A DNA stretch of 64,000 nt, from assembly GCA_963755635.1 (NCBI GenBank), contig CAVWKS010000011.1:62001-126000 (forward strand), read 5' to 3'. The stretch is from AC-32 sp963755635. Its GTDB lineage: Bacteria > Actinomycetota > Thermoleophilia > Gaiellales > Gaiellaceae. The notes under the pieces were generated by a model. That model saw only the letters and a program-made list of their open reading frames with translations. It ran no database searches and was not told where the DNA came from. The position numbers and the translations under genes were made by a program. Shown piece by piece: positions 7,928 through 17,495 of the stretch (position 1 is the first letter of the stretch; every line of letters begins with the position of its first letter).

Positions 7928-10900
7928 ATGGTCGGCGAGAAGGTGGACGATGGATTGGTGCAATCCGAGACGCCGCCAAGGTCGAGACTCGATCTGCGCG
8001 TGCTCGGCCCCATGCGGGCGACCAGGGCGAGTCGTGACCTCCCCCTCGGCGGGCCGAAGCAGCGTTCGGTGCTCGCACTGCTGCTGCTTCAGGCTGGCCG
8101 TGTTGTTCCGTCCGAGCGGTTAATTGACGAGCTTTGGCACGGCTGCCCCCCGCCTGGAGCGGTAAAGACGCTGCGCTCGTACATATCACGCTTGCGCATG
8201 CTCCTGGGGCCCGATGCCCGGCTGACTTCTCGTGGGGGTGGCTACATGCTCGAGCTCGAGCAGGCCTACGTTGACTCCGCTCAGTTCGAGCTGCTCGTTG
8301 AGGAAGGGCAGGCCGCGTTGGCGCGAGGCGCGGCGCGCGGCGCGGCTGATCGTTTTCGGGAGGGACTTGCGCTCTGGTATGGCCGCGCGTTCGCCGACGT
8401 TCTCGACATCACGTCGCTCGCGCTCGAGAGCAGGCATCTCGAGGAGCTTCAACTCACCGCATTAGAAGGGCGCATCGAGGCAGAGCTCGACCTCGGGCTC
8501 CACGCTCAGCTCGTAGGCGAGCTGGAAACGCTCGTTGCCGAGCACCCGCTGCGGGAGCGACTGTGGCGCCAGCTCGTGCTCGCGCTCTACCGCTGCGAGC
8601 GCCAAGCCGAAGCGCTCGCTACGTACCGGCGGGCGCGAGACCTACTCGCCGGAGAGCTCGGACTGGAGCCGAGCAAAGAGCTACGAGGGCTCGAGCAGGC
8701 GGTGCTGCGCCAGGATGTCCCGCCTGCCGCGCGCCGCCTCCAGCGCCACAACTTGCCCGCGCAGCTAACGAGCTTCGTCGGCCGCGAGCACGAATTGGCG
8801 GAGCTCGAGCGGCTGCTGCCGGAGGCGCGCCTGCTGACGCTGACCGGTGTGGGCGGCGTTGGAAAGACGCGGCTGGCGCTCGAGCTGGCCGTGCGCGTCG
8901 TCGAGGATTTTCCGGACGGCGCCTGGCTCGTCGACCTGAGCGGGATCGCCGAAGCTGCGCTGGTACCGCAACAGATCGCCAAGGCCCTCGGCCTGCGCGA
9001 GAGCCCCGACGTGCCGCTGGTCGAGCTTCTGCGGAACCACCTGCGCAAGAGCGAGGTCCTGCTCCTCCTCGACAACTGCGAGCATCTCCTTCCCTCCTGC
9101 GCCGAGCTCGTCGAGACGCTGCTGCGGGGCGCCCCGACGCTCCGCATCCTCGCTACCAGCCGGGAGGCAGTCGGTGTTGCCGGGGAGCTCGAGTACGCGC
9201 TCGTGCCGCTCGCGGTGCCTTCGGCGGCCGCGTCTCCGGAAGAGAGCACGGATACAGCGGCGGTCCGCCTCTTTCTCGAGCGGAGCTCAGCGACGCACGA
9301 CGTCGCAGCCACTCCGGCCGCGCTCGCGACCGTCGCCGGGATCTGTCGCGACCTCGACGGGATCCCGCTGGCGATCGAGCTCGCGGCGGCCCGTACGAGG
9401 ACGCTCTCCGTCGACGAGATCGCGGCGCACCTGGACGATCGCTTCGGCTTCCTGAAGTACTGGCGCCGCGTGGCCGTCCCGCGCCACCAGACGCTCAGGG
9501 CGACGATGGACTGGAGCTACGAACTCCTCTCGGGAGCGGAGCGTGACGTCCTTACCCGGCTATCGGTTTTCGCGGGCGGCTTCACCTTGCGAGCGGCGGC
9601 GGGCGTGTGCGCCCGAGGTGACGAGGCAAAGGCGCTCGATCTCGTCGGACGGCTGGTGGAACGATCGCTGGTCGTCGCCGAGCTCGGCGAGGGTGAGACG
9701 CGCTATCGGCTGCTCGAGACCGTGCGCCAGTATGCCGCCGAGCGACTTACCGAGGCAGGACAGGCCGAACAGACGCGTTACGCACATGCACTCGCGTTCC
9801 TGTCGCTCGCAGAAGATGGCCCACCGACGAGTGAGTCGCTCGAGCGACTGTCACTCGAGCAAGACAACCTGCGCGCCGCGCTTGGCTGGTCGCTTTCTGC
9901 CGGCGAGGAGATCGGGCCGCGGCTCGCCCTCGCCTGTTCCCGTCTTTGGTACGTCCGAGAGCAGGACGAGGAAGGCCGCCGCTGGGTGGAACGCGCTCTC
10001 GAGGCTCATCCCGAGCCCGACGGACTACGCGCGGAACTGCTGGGTCTCCTCGGCACCTTTCTGTACGAGGCAGCTGATCTCGAGGGAGCGGGCGCCCTCC
10101 TGACCGAGGGCCTGACGCTCGCGCGGGCAGAAGGCAACCGTGCTCTCGAGGCCCGGCTGCGCGTGCGTTCCGCCGACGTGCGCTTGTCTGGCGGCGACGC
10201 CGGGTGGACGCAGGTTCTGCGCGAGTGCGAGCAGGCGGCGGCCGTGCTCGAACTGGAGGGCGATCTCAGCGGCCTGGCGGATGCCTGGGTCGCGATCGGG
10301 AAAACGCGTTGCTGGATGGGCGATCAATCCGATCAGGAAGCACTCGAGCGTGCCGCGTCCTACGCCCGGCGGAGCGGGAACCGCCGCGCCGAATTGCTTG
10401 CGCTCCAGCGTCTGGCACTGACCTTCTGCGACTTGCGCGTGCCCACGGGTGTGGCGATCGACACGGGTGTCGCGATCGAGCGGGTGGAACAGTTGCTCGT
10501 AGCCGCCGGAGACCGCTATACGGAGGAAGCAATCAGGGGCCCGCTCGCCTATCTGTACGGCTTGGCCGGCCGCTTCACCGAGGCACGAAAAGCGATCGCC
10601 CGCTGCCGGGGGCTGTACGCCGAGAGGGGCGCCTGGCTTTGGTGGGCCGGGCAAGCGCAATATGCAGCAACGATCGAGCTGCTGGCGGGCGATCCGGTCG
10701 CCGCCGAACGCGTCCTTCGGGGAGACATACGAGGCGCTGCTCGAGCGCGGAGAAGTGCGCTACCGCTCGACGACCGCACTCGGGCTCGCCGAGAGTCTCG
10801 ACGAACAGGGACGCTTCGAAGAGGCCGAGCTACTCACCGCCGAGGCCGAGAGGAGCGTGCACCGGGACGACCTCTTCGACAAGATCCGTCTGCGCACGCT

Positions 10901-11171
10901 CAGGGCAATGCTGCACGCGCGGGGCGGCGATGTCGGCGCTGCCAAGCGGCTCCTGGCGGAGACGAGGCGCATCACTCCAGCGTGGGATGCGCAGCTGCAG
11001 GGGAGGGTGCTTCTAACGGAGGCAGAAGTACTGCGCTTGGCAGGCAAGCCGGAAGCAGCCGCCGCCTCGCTCCGGGCGGCGCTCTGGCTCTACGAGGAAC
11101 GCCGCCTCGTTCCGCTCGCGGAAAGAGCGCGAGCCCTGCTCGAGCAACTCCCCGCAGACACGCTCGCCTAA
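7928..11171 (+). CDS. AfsR/SARP-type transcriptional regulator (winged helix + BTAD + NB-ARC ATPase + TPR-like), frameshifted
   Basis: About 1,080 residues after correction. LRVLGPMRATRASRDLPLGG opens an OmpR-like winged helix (residues ~23-110, with SYISRLR). A BTAD domain follows (~115-260, ending ARDLLAGELGLEPS), then an NB-ARC/AAA ATPase with P-loop GVGGVGKTRLAL (~306-317) and Walker B VLLLLDNCEHLL (~377). The C-terminal half is alpha-helical repeats. The frame breaks near 10722 and resumes as TYEALLERGEVRYRST, ending at 11171. SARPs activate nearby genes by binding 11-bp-spaced repeats, and such repeats lie upstream of this gene and of the next. It is the first gene of the 7.7-12.4 kb element. 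The ATG at 7928 is preferred because the upstream part of the frame has no domain. Confidence 0.85.
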
Positions 11172-11204
11172 CCGCTGGCGCGGCCCGCGACCCAGGGGAG
11201 GCAT

Positions 11205-11232
11205 TTCAACGCACCTTCAACCGCCTCTCAAC
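11205..11232 (+). promoter_or_regulatory. Triple 11-bp-period TTCAAC repeat upstream of the SnoaL-like gene
   Basis: TTCAAC at 11205, TTCAAC at 11216 and CTCAAC at 11227, each exactly 11 bases apart. Two or three such units with 11-bp spacing are the classic layout of Streptomyces SARP/AfsR sites and PHO boxes (TTCA-based). It sits 53-80 bases upstream of the GTG at 11285, where a -35 region would be, and right after the SARP gene. A natural target for that regulator; not tested. Confidence 0.55.
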
Positions 11233-11284
11233 AGCTCTGACGGATCGTGCGGCCAGGCGTTCTGCCTGGACGAGGAGGACGAAG

Positions 11285-11710
11285 GTGCGAACCGAGATCG
11301 ACGCGAGCAACGGACGCTTTCTGGAGGAGCTCGCTCGCGGCGACGCGGCTGCTGCGGCAGCCGTCTACGCCGAGGGCGCGATCCTGCTGCCACCGAGCGG
11401 TGAAGTGATCCGCGGCCGGAAGGCAATCGAGAGCTTCTGGCGGAGCGGGATCGAGATCGGCGTCCGCTCGGTCGAGCTGCAAAGACTCGAGCACAGCGAA
11501 GCGGATCGACTGCTGTACGAGCTCGGCCACTATCGAATGGTGATGCAACGGGCGGATGACCAGCCGACGCTCGAGCACGGCGCCTACGTCGTCCTCCACC
11601 GGCAGGACCCGGACGGCTCGTGGCGACGGGCCGTCGACACGTTCAACCGTTCGCCGTCGCAGTCCTCCGAGAAGGCCTTCGGTGGCGGCAAAGGAGGTAG
11701 CAGACGATGA
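11285..11710 (+). CDS. SnoaL/NTF2-like small protein (DUF4440 type)
   Basis: 141 residues from a GTG preceded by GAGGAGGACGAAG, a good ribosome binding site. The sequence follows the NTF2/SnoaL cone fold. An N-terminal helix ASNGRFLEELARGDAAAAAAV leads into YAEGAILLPPSGEVIRG, then RKAIESFWRSG and the beta sheet with VDTFNRS. The stop overlaps the ATG of the secreted-protein gene (ATGA), so the two are coupled. Such proteins bind small molecules or act as isomerases or immunity-like partners; no catalytic residues can be fixed here. It may serve as ligand sensor or partner of the secreted protein. Confidence 0.7.
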   Translation: MRTEIDASNGRFLEELARGDAAAAAAVYAEGAILLPPSGEVIRGRKAIESFWRSGIEIGVRSVELQRLEHSEADRLLYELGHYRMVMQRADDQPTLEHGAYVVLHRQDPDGSWRRAVDTFNRSPSQSSEKAFGGGKGGSRR

Positions 11711-12221
11711 AGAAGCTAATCAGCCTGACGTTCGCCGCAGCCGCGGCTGCGGCTCTCGCCGGCGCGCTTGCGATTGCCATCCGCGCCGAGCCGACAAACC
11801 ACGCGAACCGGCTCCACGCGACGTTCCACGAGACGAACGCATCGGTGACGAACCGGATCGCCGATCTCGGCGTGTTCCAGCTCATCAACACCGGGACGGG
11901 GACGCTCGACGGATTCGGAGCCGCGACGATGACTATCGGCGTGACCCAGGATCGCTCGGTCCATCCTGCGGAACGGGGAGCTGGACGAACGCCGCCGTCC
12001 GTCGAATTACCGTCGAGGCGGGCGTGCTCGTGATCCGCGAGCTCGCGTACGTCTGCCAAACGCCGTCAGGGCCGGTCGCATCCGGTACGTGGACCGTCGA
12101 CGGCGCGTCCAGCACAGGCGTCTTCGCGGACGCCCGCGGCAGCGGCGAAGGAACCGTGGACCTCAGCACCGCCACCTCGACGCTGTCGGGGAAGCTCAAG
12201 CTCGCCGGCTCGGATGAATAG
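11707..12221 (+). CDS. Small secreted beta-rich protein, frameshifted
   Basis: Starts at ATG 11707 overlapping the SnoaL stop. MKKLISLTFAAAAAAALAGA is a clear signal peptide (cleavage near residue 27). The mature part begins RLHATFHETNASVTNRI and has alternating hydrophobic/Thr-Ser strands. The frame breaks near 11965. The next frame carries CGTGSWTNAAVRRITVEAGV and continues to TLSGKLKLAGSDE at 12221, for a total of ~171 residues. Two Cys (in SCGTG and VCQTP) could form a disulfide. No known family recognised; a lipocalin- or dirigent-like barrel is possible but speculative. The second element carries a comparable secreted protein at 15798. Confidence 0.6.
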
Positions 12222-12228
12222 CGCGCGC

Positions 12229-12457
12229 GGGCCCGAAGAACTGGGGCGCATCCGTTAACCAACTAGGCGAGGCGCCGGCCGTAGGGAATGCCTTCCCGCG
12301 GCCGGCGTCAAGCTCGTTGTCTGCATAGGTGACGCCGGTGTCATCACCGCGTCATCACGAGCACGGGATTCGGCGACCAATAGAACCGACAACTCGGCAT
12401 GGTTGAGCCAAAGCTGGCTCTTCCAAAGGCCCCCTCTACATACCCATCGCGTGAGTG
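12229..12457 (+). repeat. Element-end repeat copy 1, including fabI-like core C (12436-12457)
   Basis: About 225 bases that align by eye to 17267-17495 in the same orientation, with clear identity through GTTGTCTGCA, CATCACCGCGTCATCACGAG, GACCAATAGAACCGA and TTGAGCCAAAGCTGGCTCTT. It ends in CTACATACCCATCGCGTGAG, a one-mismatch copy of the fabI terminus. Its first ~38 bases (12229-12266) match the last codons of the TolB-like gene at 17307, including the TAG, so they are a 3' relic of such a gene. An 11-bp-period repeat lies at 12340-12358. Confidence 0.75.
12340..12358 (+). promoter_or_regulatory. 11-bp-period direct repeat, left arm of core C
   Basis: GTCATCACCGCGTCATCAC, two perfect octamers 11 bp apart. 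It is preceded by TGACGCCGGTGTCA, a near-perfect palindrome that is perfect in copy 2. It sits 77 bases before core C, exactly as the copy at 17382 sits 77 bases before core D. Confidence 0.5.
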
Positions 12458-12654
12458 CGGTGCTTGTGGACTCGGGAGCGAGTCGGGTTACACACGTCAG
12501 TCGAATGAACAACCGGCGCCGACAAACCCCGACGTTAGCTGGCCCGGTGCGGATCGCGCGATCTTCTGTCATCACCGCGTCATCACCCAGGCACCAGCCG
12601 GTACTCGTAAGTGAGGCCTCGTGCGGCTACTACTCGGCTGCGCGGACCGCCAAG
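12458..12654. other. Intergenic leader of the second element
   Basis: No convincing gene. This stretch follows core C and repeats the layout found after core B: a short match (AATGAACAACC at 12504-12514) ~68 bases after the core start, then the 11-bp-period repeat at 12568. It should hold the promoter of the LuxR-type regulator. An open frame runs through it from 12403, but its translation has no relation to the regulator's N-terminus and I treat it as non-coding. Confidence 0.5.
12568..12586 (+). promoter_or_regulatory. 11-bp-period direct repeat, right arm of core C
   Basis: GTCATCACCGCGTCATCAC, identical to the copies at 12340 and 17382 and near-identical to 7850. It lies 111 bases after core C and 68 bases before the regulator ATG, matching the geometry of core B and its 7850 repeat (112 and 59 bases). 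Confidence 0.5.
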
Positions 12655-15431
12655 ATGTGGCGGATGCTGCAGGGCGCGATACTCGGCCGGGAGCTGGAGC
12701 TCGCTCTGGTGGAGGGCTTTCTGGAGCGGCTCGAAGACGCATCGGCTGCGCTCATTGTTGAGGGGGAGCCCGGGATCGGGAAGACGGTCCTGTGGCGTGA
12801 GGGTCTACGGCGGGCCCAGTTGCGCGGTGTGCGCATCTTGGGGGCGCAGCCGGCGGAGAGCGAGGCGCGGCTTTCATATGCGGCGCTCGGCGATCTCGTC
12901 GGCGGTGTCTTCGACGAGGCGACCGCGAATTTGCCCGACGTGCAACAGCACGCGCTCGCCGTGGCGTTGCTGCGGAGGGAGCCGGATGACGGCATGGATG
13001 CCCGCGTGGTCGCGGCCGCGCTGTTGAGTCTGCTGCGCGTGCTGAGTTCGGCAGGGCCACTGCTGCTGGCGGTCGATGACGTGCATTGGCTCGACCGGGC
13101 GTCTGCGCGTGCGCTCGAGTTCGCGGCGCGTCGAACACCTGAGCGTGTCGGCTGGTTGTTGACCCGCCGCAGTGGGGCCGATGACCGGCTGCCGCTGGGG
13201 CTGGACGTGCTCCCAGACGATCGTGTGCAGCGGCTGCTCTTGCCGGGACTGTTGGTGGCGGCCTTGCACCATTTGCTCGCAGGCCGGGTGGATATGGCGC
13301 CGTCGCGGCCGCTCTTGCTGCGCGTGCATGCCGCGTCCGGCGGCAATCCGTTCGTGGCGTTGGAGCTGGCGCGGGCGGTCGCCTCCGCGGGCCCGCGCGC
13401 GCTTGGGGATCCGCTGCCGGTGCCGGGGCGGCTGCGGGAGCTGCTCGGCACGCGCCTGCGATCGCTCTCGGCGTCCGCTCGCGAGGCGGCGCTGGTCGCG
13501 GCGGCGCTCTCGCGCCCCTCGCCGCCCGCCGTCGAGGCGGCGCTTGTCGATCCGGCGGCCGCACGGGCGGGGATTCTTGAGGCGGAGGAAGCGGGCGTGC
13601 TTGTCGAGGACGGATCGCGACTGCGCTTCTCGCACCCGCTGCTCGCCGCAGCACTCTACGCGCGCGTATCGCCGGCGCGGCGTCGTGCTCTGCACCGGCG
13701 GCTGGCGGGGGTCGTCTCCGACCCGGAGGAGCGAGGGCGCCACCTGGCGCAGGCGACGGTCGAGCCGGACGAGCCGACGGCCGCCGAGATTGAGCGTGCG
13801 GCCAGCGAGCCGCAAGGCGTGGTGCGCAGGATGCGGCGGCCGAGCTGTTCGAGGCAGCGGCACGGCTAACGCCGGATTGTGGCAGCGCAGATGCAGTTCG
13901 ACGTTTCGCGGGGGCCGGGGCGGCGCTGCTCGCGGCGGCCGACGCCTCCGCCGCTCGCAGCTTCGCGGAGCGCGCGCTCGGGCTCACGCCGCCGGAACAG
14001 TGCGGGCGGAGGTGCTCTACCTACTCGGTCAGATCGCGTGGGTCGACTCGCCGGTCCAGACGGCGCTGAGACGCTCGAGCGTGCGCTCTTGGAACCAGAT
14101 GTTGACCAAGCGGTGCGGGCGCGAATTCACGCCCGGCTCGCCGCTTACCAGGTCGGTCCACGGTCGGCGCGGCATGCGGCTGCTGCGGCGGAACTTGTTG
14201 ATTCGGAGCGTGAGCCGGGTCTGCTCGCTTATGTCCTCTTCTGCCGCTTCTGGGCGGACGCGATGCGCGGCCGTGGCGCGGACCGCCAGCTACTCGAGCG
14301 CGGACTCGAACTCGAGCAACGAGCCGGCGCCGAGGCCGCGAAGAGCACGATCCCGCTGATCTGCCTTCAGTCGACCGACGATCGGGAAGCCGCCCGGAGC
14401 CGCTACCGAATCGAGGAGGCGTGGTACCGCGAGCGGGGCGAGGAGGGCTGGCTTGCCGAGCGACGCGCGCACCTCGCCTGGCTCGAATTCCGCGCAGGCC
14501 GCTGGGATCTTGCCGACGACATGATCGAGGAGAGCTGTTCGATCCTCGGGCAGACAGGCCGCCGCGGGGCGTGGGGTGTCCCATTCGGCGTGCGAGCGCT
14601 CGTCGATGCCCACCGTGGCCGCTTCGAGCGTTCGCGCGAAACCGTTTCGTCCTGATCGAGCAGAACGCGGAGACCGGCGACCGCTGGTTTTCGAGCATCT
14701 TCCTCTTCGGGCTCGGCTTCCTCGAGTTCGCGCTCGGGAACCACGCGGCTTGCGACGACGCGCTCGTAGAGATGGCCAAGCATCACGCGGCGCTCGGGAT
14801 CGAGGATGCACCGCCCGACCGCAGCCAGCCGTTCCATATCGAGTCGCTGCTCGCGCTCGGCGAGATCGACCGCGCCCGGGCCGTTCTCGGGCAGCTCGAG
14901 GAGCGCGGCCGTGCTTGGCCGCGGCTCTGGATCAGCGTCGCGTTGCCGCGAGCGCGCGCACTCGTGCTCGCAGCAGAGGACGAGCTCCCAGCCGCGCTTG
15001 CGGCGATCGACGCCCTCGAGCTCTCCGCCGCGTCGTGGCTGCCGTTCGAGCTTGCCACGACGATGCTCGTCAAGGGCCGGCTGCACCGACGAGCAAAGCA
15101 GAAGCGCCTCGCGGCGGATGCGCTGCGCCAGGCGCTCGACCTTTTTGAGCAACTCGGCGCACCCACATGGGCCGCGCAGACGCGCGAGGAGCTGGCGCGC
15201 GTCGGACTGCGGCACGGACCGCCAAATGAGCTCACGGCAACCGAGCGGCGGATCGCCGAGCTGGTCGCGAGCGGGCTCACCAACCGCGAGGTGGCGACCA
15301 TCGCGTACGTGAGCCGCAAGACCGTCGAGGCCAACCTCACTCGCATCTACCGCAAGCTCGGCATCCACTCCCGCGCCCAACTCGCCGCCTACATCACCGA
15401 AAAGACGCGGGAGAGCCAGACACAGATGTAG
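12655..15431 (+). CDS. LuxR-family regulator with N-terminal AAA ATPase (LAL type), four frameshifts
   Basis: After joining the frames (breaks near 13806, 13998, 14062 and 14645) the product is ~925 residues. GRELELALVEGFLERL and P-loop EGEPGIGKT lie at residues ~14-45, with Walker B LLLAVDDVHWLD at ~137-148. Helical repeats follow, and a C-terminal LuxR helix-turn-helix spans 15226-15420 (LTATERRIAELVASGLTNRE, RKTVEANLTRIYRKLGI). Large ATP-binding LuxR proteins activate transcription in response to ligands. Four shifts in one gene could mean a pseudogene. However, every segment is otherwise intact and essential genes here also carry shifts, so assembly error is more likely. ATG 12664 is an alternative start. 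It heads the 12.4-17.5 kb element. Confidence 0.75.
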
Positions 15432-15477
15432 GGAGATACCCGATTCCTCGCCGCGGCCGGCGACGTAGCGTCGCGCC

Positions 15478-15801
15478 ATGCCGCACCAGCCCGCCACGAG
15501 ACAGACATATCTCGTCGAGCACTACCAGCCCGGCCTCGACGCCGACGCGCTTCAGCGGTACGCGGCGCGTGTACGCACCGCAGCGGCTGAGCTGAGACGC
15601 GAAGGCAAGCGGGTGTGTCTCCTGCGCTCGACCATCGTCGGCGGTGAGGAGTCGCTGCTCTGCCTCTTCGAGACTGGCTCCGAGGAGCTCGTGCGGGCCG
15701 TTTACTCCCGCGCTGCGATCCGGGTCGACCGCATCTCGGCAGTGATCTCGGTCGACGACGACAGCGCAGCCATCCCTGACAGCCAGAGGAGGACACAATG
15801 A
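15478..15801 (+). CDS. DUF4242-like small alpha/beta protein
   Basis: 107 residues beginning QTYLVEHYQPGLDADALQRY and continuing LRSTIVGGEESLLCLFETGS, a ferredoxin-like beta-alpha-beta pattern seen in DUF4242 proteins, which are small and possibly metal- or ligand-binding. It follows the LuxR-type regulator by 46 bases. Its stop overlaps the ATG of a secreted protein (ATGA), mirroring the SnoaL-like/secreted pair of the first element. No catalytic motif is visible. Family assignment by eye is moderate. Confidence 0.6.
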   Translation: MPHQPATRQTYLVEHYQPGLDADALQRYAARVRTAAAELRREGKRVCLLRSTIVGGEESLLCLFETGSEELVRAVYSRAAIRVDRISAVISVDDDSAAIPDSQRRTQ

Positions 15802-16253
15802 GAAGACGACTGCTGAACTGCGCGGCACTCGCCGCGGCGCTTGCCTGCCTCACCATGCTCGTTGTAACGCCCGGGGCGTTCGCCGACTACGGCGCGGGCG
15901 CGCAGTTCCAGGTCGAGCTCTCTGCCAACAACGTCGGCGGCGACACCGGACACGGGCTCTGGCTTTGGATCGAGCTCAACAGCGACGGTACGGGCGACTA
16001 CACCGGATCGATCTGCGTCCACACCGGTTCGGACGGTCTCAACGCCGCCACACCGCTCCGCGGAGACGTAACTTGGTCAGACGACGGCACCAACCTGACG
16101 ATCAGGAGCATCGTCCTCAACCTTCGCGACGGGCGCCAGCTCCTCCTCAGCATCACTGTGCCCGACATGACCGGCCACTACACCGGGCCTAGCGGAGACT
16201 TCATCGCACCGAACGTCATCGGCGGCGATGCGCAGGTTGAAGTCGCCCCATAG
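15798..16253 (+). CDS. Small secreted beta-rich protein
   Basis: 151 residues. A basic N-terminus MRRRLLNCAALAAALACLT and hydrophobic stretch give a signal peptide with cleavage after FADYG or just before (GAFA, residue ~31). The mature ~120 residues are beta-rich with Asn/Asp/Gly turns (SANNVGGDTGHGLWLWIELN, DDGTNLTIRSIVLNLRDG). They contain a single Cys in SICVH, and the chain ends VIGGDAQVEVAP. I recognise no family. It is coupled by ATGA overlap to the DUF4242-like gene. Position and build resemble the secreted protein at 11707, although the sequences are not obviously alike. Confidence 0.65.
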   Translation: MRRRLLNCAALAAALACLTMLVVTPGAFADYGAGAQFQVELSANNVGGDTGHGLWLWIELNSDGTGDYTGSICVHTGSDGLNAATPLRGDVTWSDDGTNLTIRSIVLNLRDGRQLLLSITVPDMTGHYTGPSGDFIAPNVIGGDAQVEVAP

Positions 16254-16362
16254 GGGATCGAGGAGGAAGTGATGAAGCATCGACTGATCGCCTTCGGGCT
16301 TCTCGCCGGCTCGGATGACGGAACGATCGGCTCGGCGAGACAACGACCGAAAGGAAGAAAGC

Positions 16363-17307
16363 ATGCGGAAGCTGGTCGTACTCGCGCTCCTCAGTGCAGT
16401 GGTGACGGCAGTCGCCGCGGCGTCTGCGGCGGCCAAGCCCCCCGGCACCGACGGCCTCATTTCCTTCACCCGCTTCGAGCCGGCACTCCATCAGGACGTC
16501 GTCTACACGATCAACCCCGACGGCAGCGGCGAGCGGCCGCTGCTGGTCGGAGCCGAGTCCGGGCAGTGGTCGCCCGACGGGAGCAGGATCCTGGTCGGGA
16601 CCCGACTGCTGCGCCGAGCGGATCCTCAACCCCGACGACGGCAGCTACACCGAGCTGCCGACTTTCTACCCCGACCTCGGGCTGTTTCTCGGCTGCAACG
16701 TCTGGTCGCCCGACAGCGCGCGGCTCGCCTGTGAGGGCTTCGGCGACCAGCCGAGCGCCGACGGCGTCTACACGATCCGCTCCTCCGACGGCGGCGACGT
16801 GCGGCGGGTCACGTCGGGAGCCGACGACGATTACCCGGGCGACTATTCTCCGAACGGCAAGCGCATCGTGTTCCTGCGCTCGTCGTTCGACGCCGGCCCG
16901 ATCGCGCTCTATACGGCCAAGCTGGACGGGTCCGACCTGCGGCAGCTCACGCCTCCGGGGATGGGGATGCTGCTCGACTTCACCGGCGGGAGCTGGTCGC
17001 CGCAGGGGAACGAGATCCTCTTCTCGGCAAGCCCGTCCAAGGGCCAGCGAAGCGCCGTCTTCGTCGTCCACGCGGACGGGAGCGGGTTGCGGCGGATCCC
17101 GATCCCGGGTTGCGGCACGACCGCCGGTTGCTACGAGCCGGTCTGGTCCCGGACGGGGAGAAGATCGCCTTCACGATGGTCGTGGCGCAGACGGGACTCT
17201 CGGACCTCTACACAGTCAATCCCGACGGCACGGGGCTCCACCAGGTCACGCATGCGGGCTTGGGTGCGGGCCTGAAGGACTGGGGCACGCATCCGCTGAA
17301 CCACTAG
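16363..17307 (+). CDS. Secreted TolB-like beta-propeller protein (WD40-like PD40 repeats), two frameshifts
   Basis: ATG 16363 gives a signal peptide (MRKLVVLALLSAVVTAVAAA) followed by PD40/TolB-type repeats. These carry the hallmark WSPDG/WSPDS turns (GQWSPDGSR, VWSPDSARL, YSPNGKRI, SWSPQGNEI) and repeated DGS blocks such as INPDGSGERP. Frames must be joined near 16610 and 17148, ending LKDWGTHPLNH at a TAG at 17305-17307. The product is an exported six-bladed propeller fragment of ~314 residues. No TolB N-terminal domain is present, so this is not the Tol-Pal component. Binding partner unknown. Upstream (16269-16362) lies a stub resembling a second signal-peptide start, which I reject as a gene. 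Confidence 0.7.
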
Positions 17308-17495
17308 GACACGGCGCTGGCCGCGGGGAATGGCTTCCCACGGCCGGCGTCAGCCTCGTTGTCTGCACAGGTGACACCGGTGTCATCACCGCGTCATCAC
17401 GAGCACGGGGTTTCGCGACCAATAGAACCGAAAACTCCGCACGGTTGAGCCAAAGCTGGCTCTTGCAAGGACCCGCTCTACATGCCCATCGCGTG
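17267..17495 (+). repeat. Element-end repeat copy 2, ending in core D, the fabI 3' terminus
   Basis: Direct repeat of 12229-12457. It begins inside the last 13 codons of the TolB-like gene, crosses the intergenic gap (17308-17477) and ends in CTACATGCCCATCGCGTG (17478-17495), which is the complement of the final 18 bases of fabI. In this copy the fabI reading frame is complete through the core, so D is probably the original chromosomal site and A-C the element-borne copies. Confidence 0.75.
17382..17400 (+). promoter_or_regulatory. 11-bp-period direct repeat, left arm of core D
   Basis: GTCATCACCGCGTCATCAC, overlapping a perfect palindrome TGACACCGGTGTCA at 17372-17385. No plus-strand gene starts soon after it, which argues against a simple promoter operator. 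The constant 77-base distance to the core fits a recombination arm site better. Confidence 0.5.

Noticed and set aside
12403..12654. Upstream extension of the LuxR-type regulator frame
   Set aside because: Its translation comes from the element-end repeat and leader, with no similarity to the regulator's N-terminus; the same strand of DNA in copy 2 (17400s) is non-coding.
12655..15431. LuxR regulator as a pseudogene
   Set aside because: Four frameshifts, but all domains and motifs are intact and essential genes here show similar shifts; assembly error preferred.
16269..16362. Possible small gene with a signal-peptide-like start (MMKHRLIAFGLLAG)
   Set aside because: After ~16 residues it runs into out-of-frame TolB sequence with no domain; probably a remnant or chance start.
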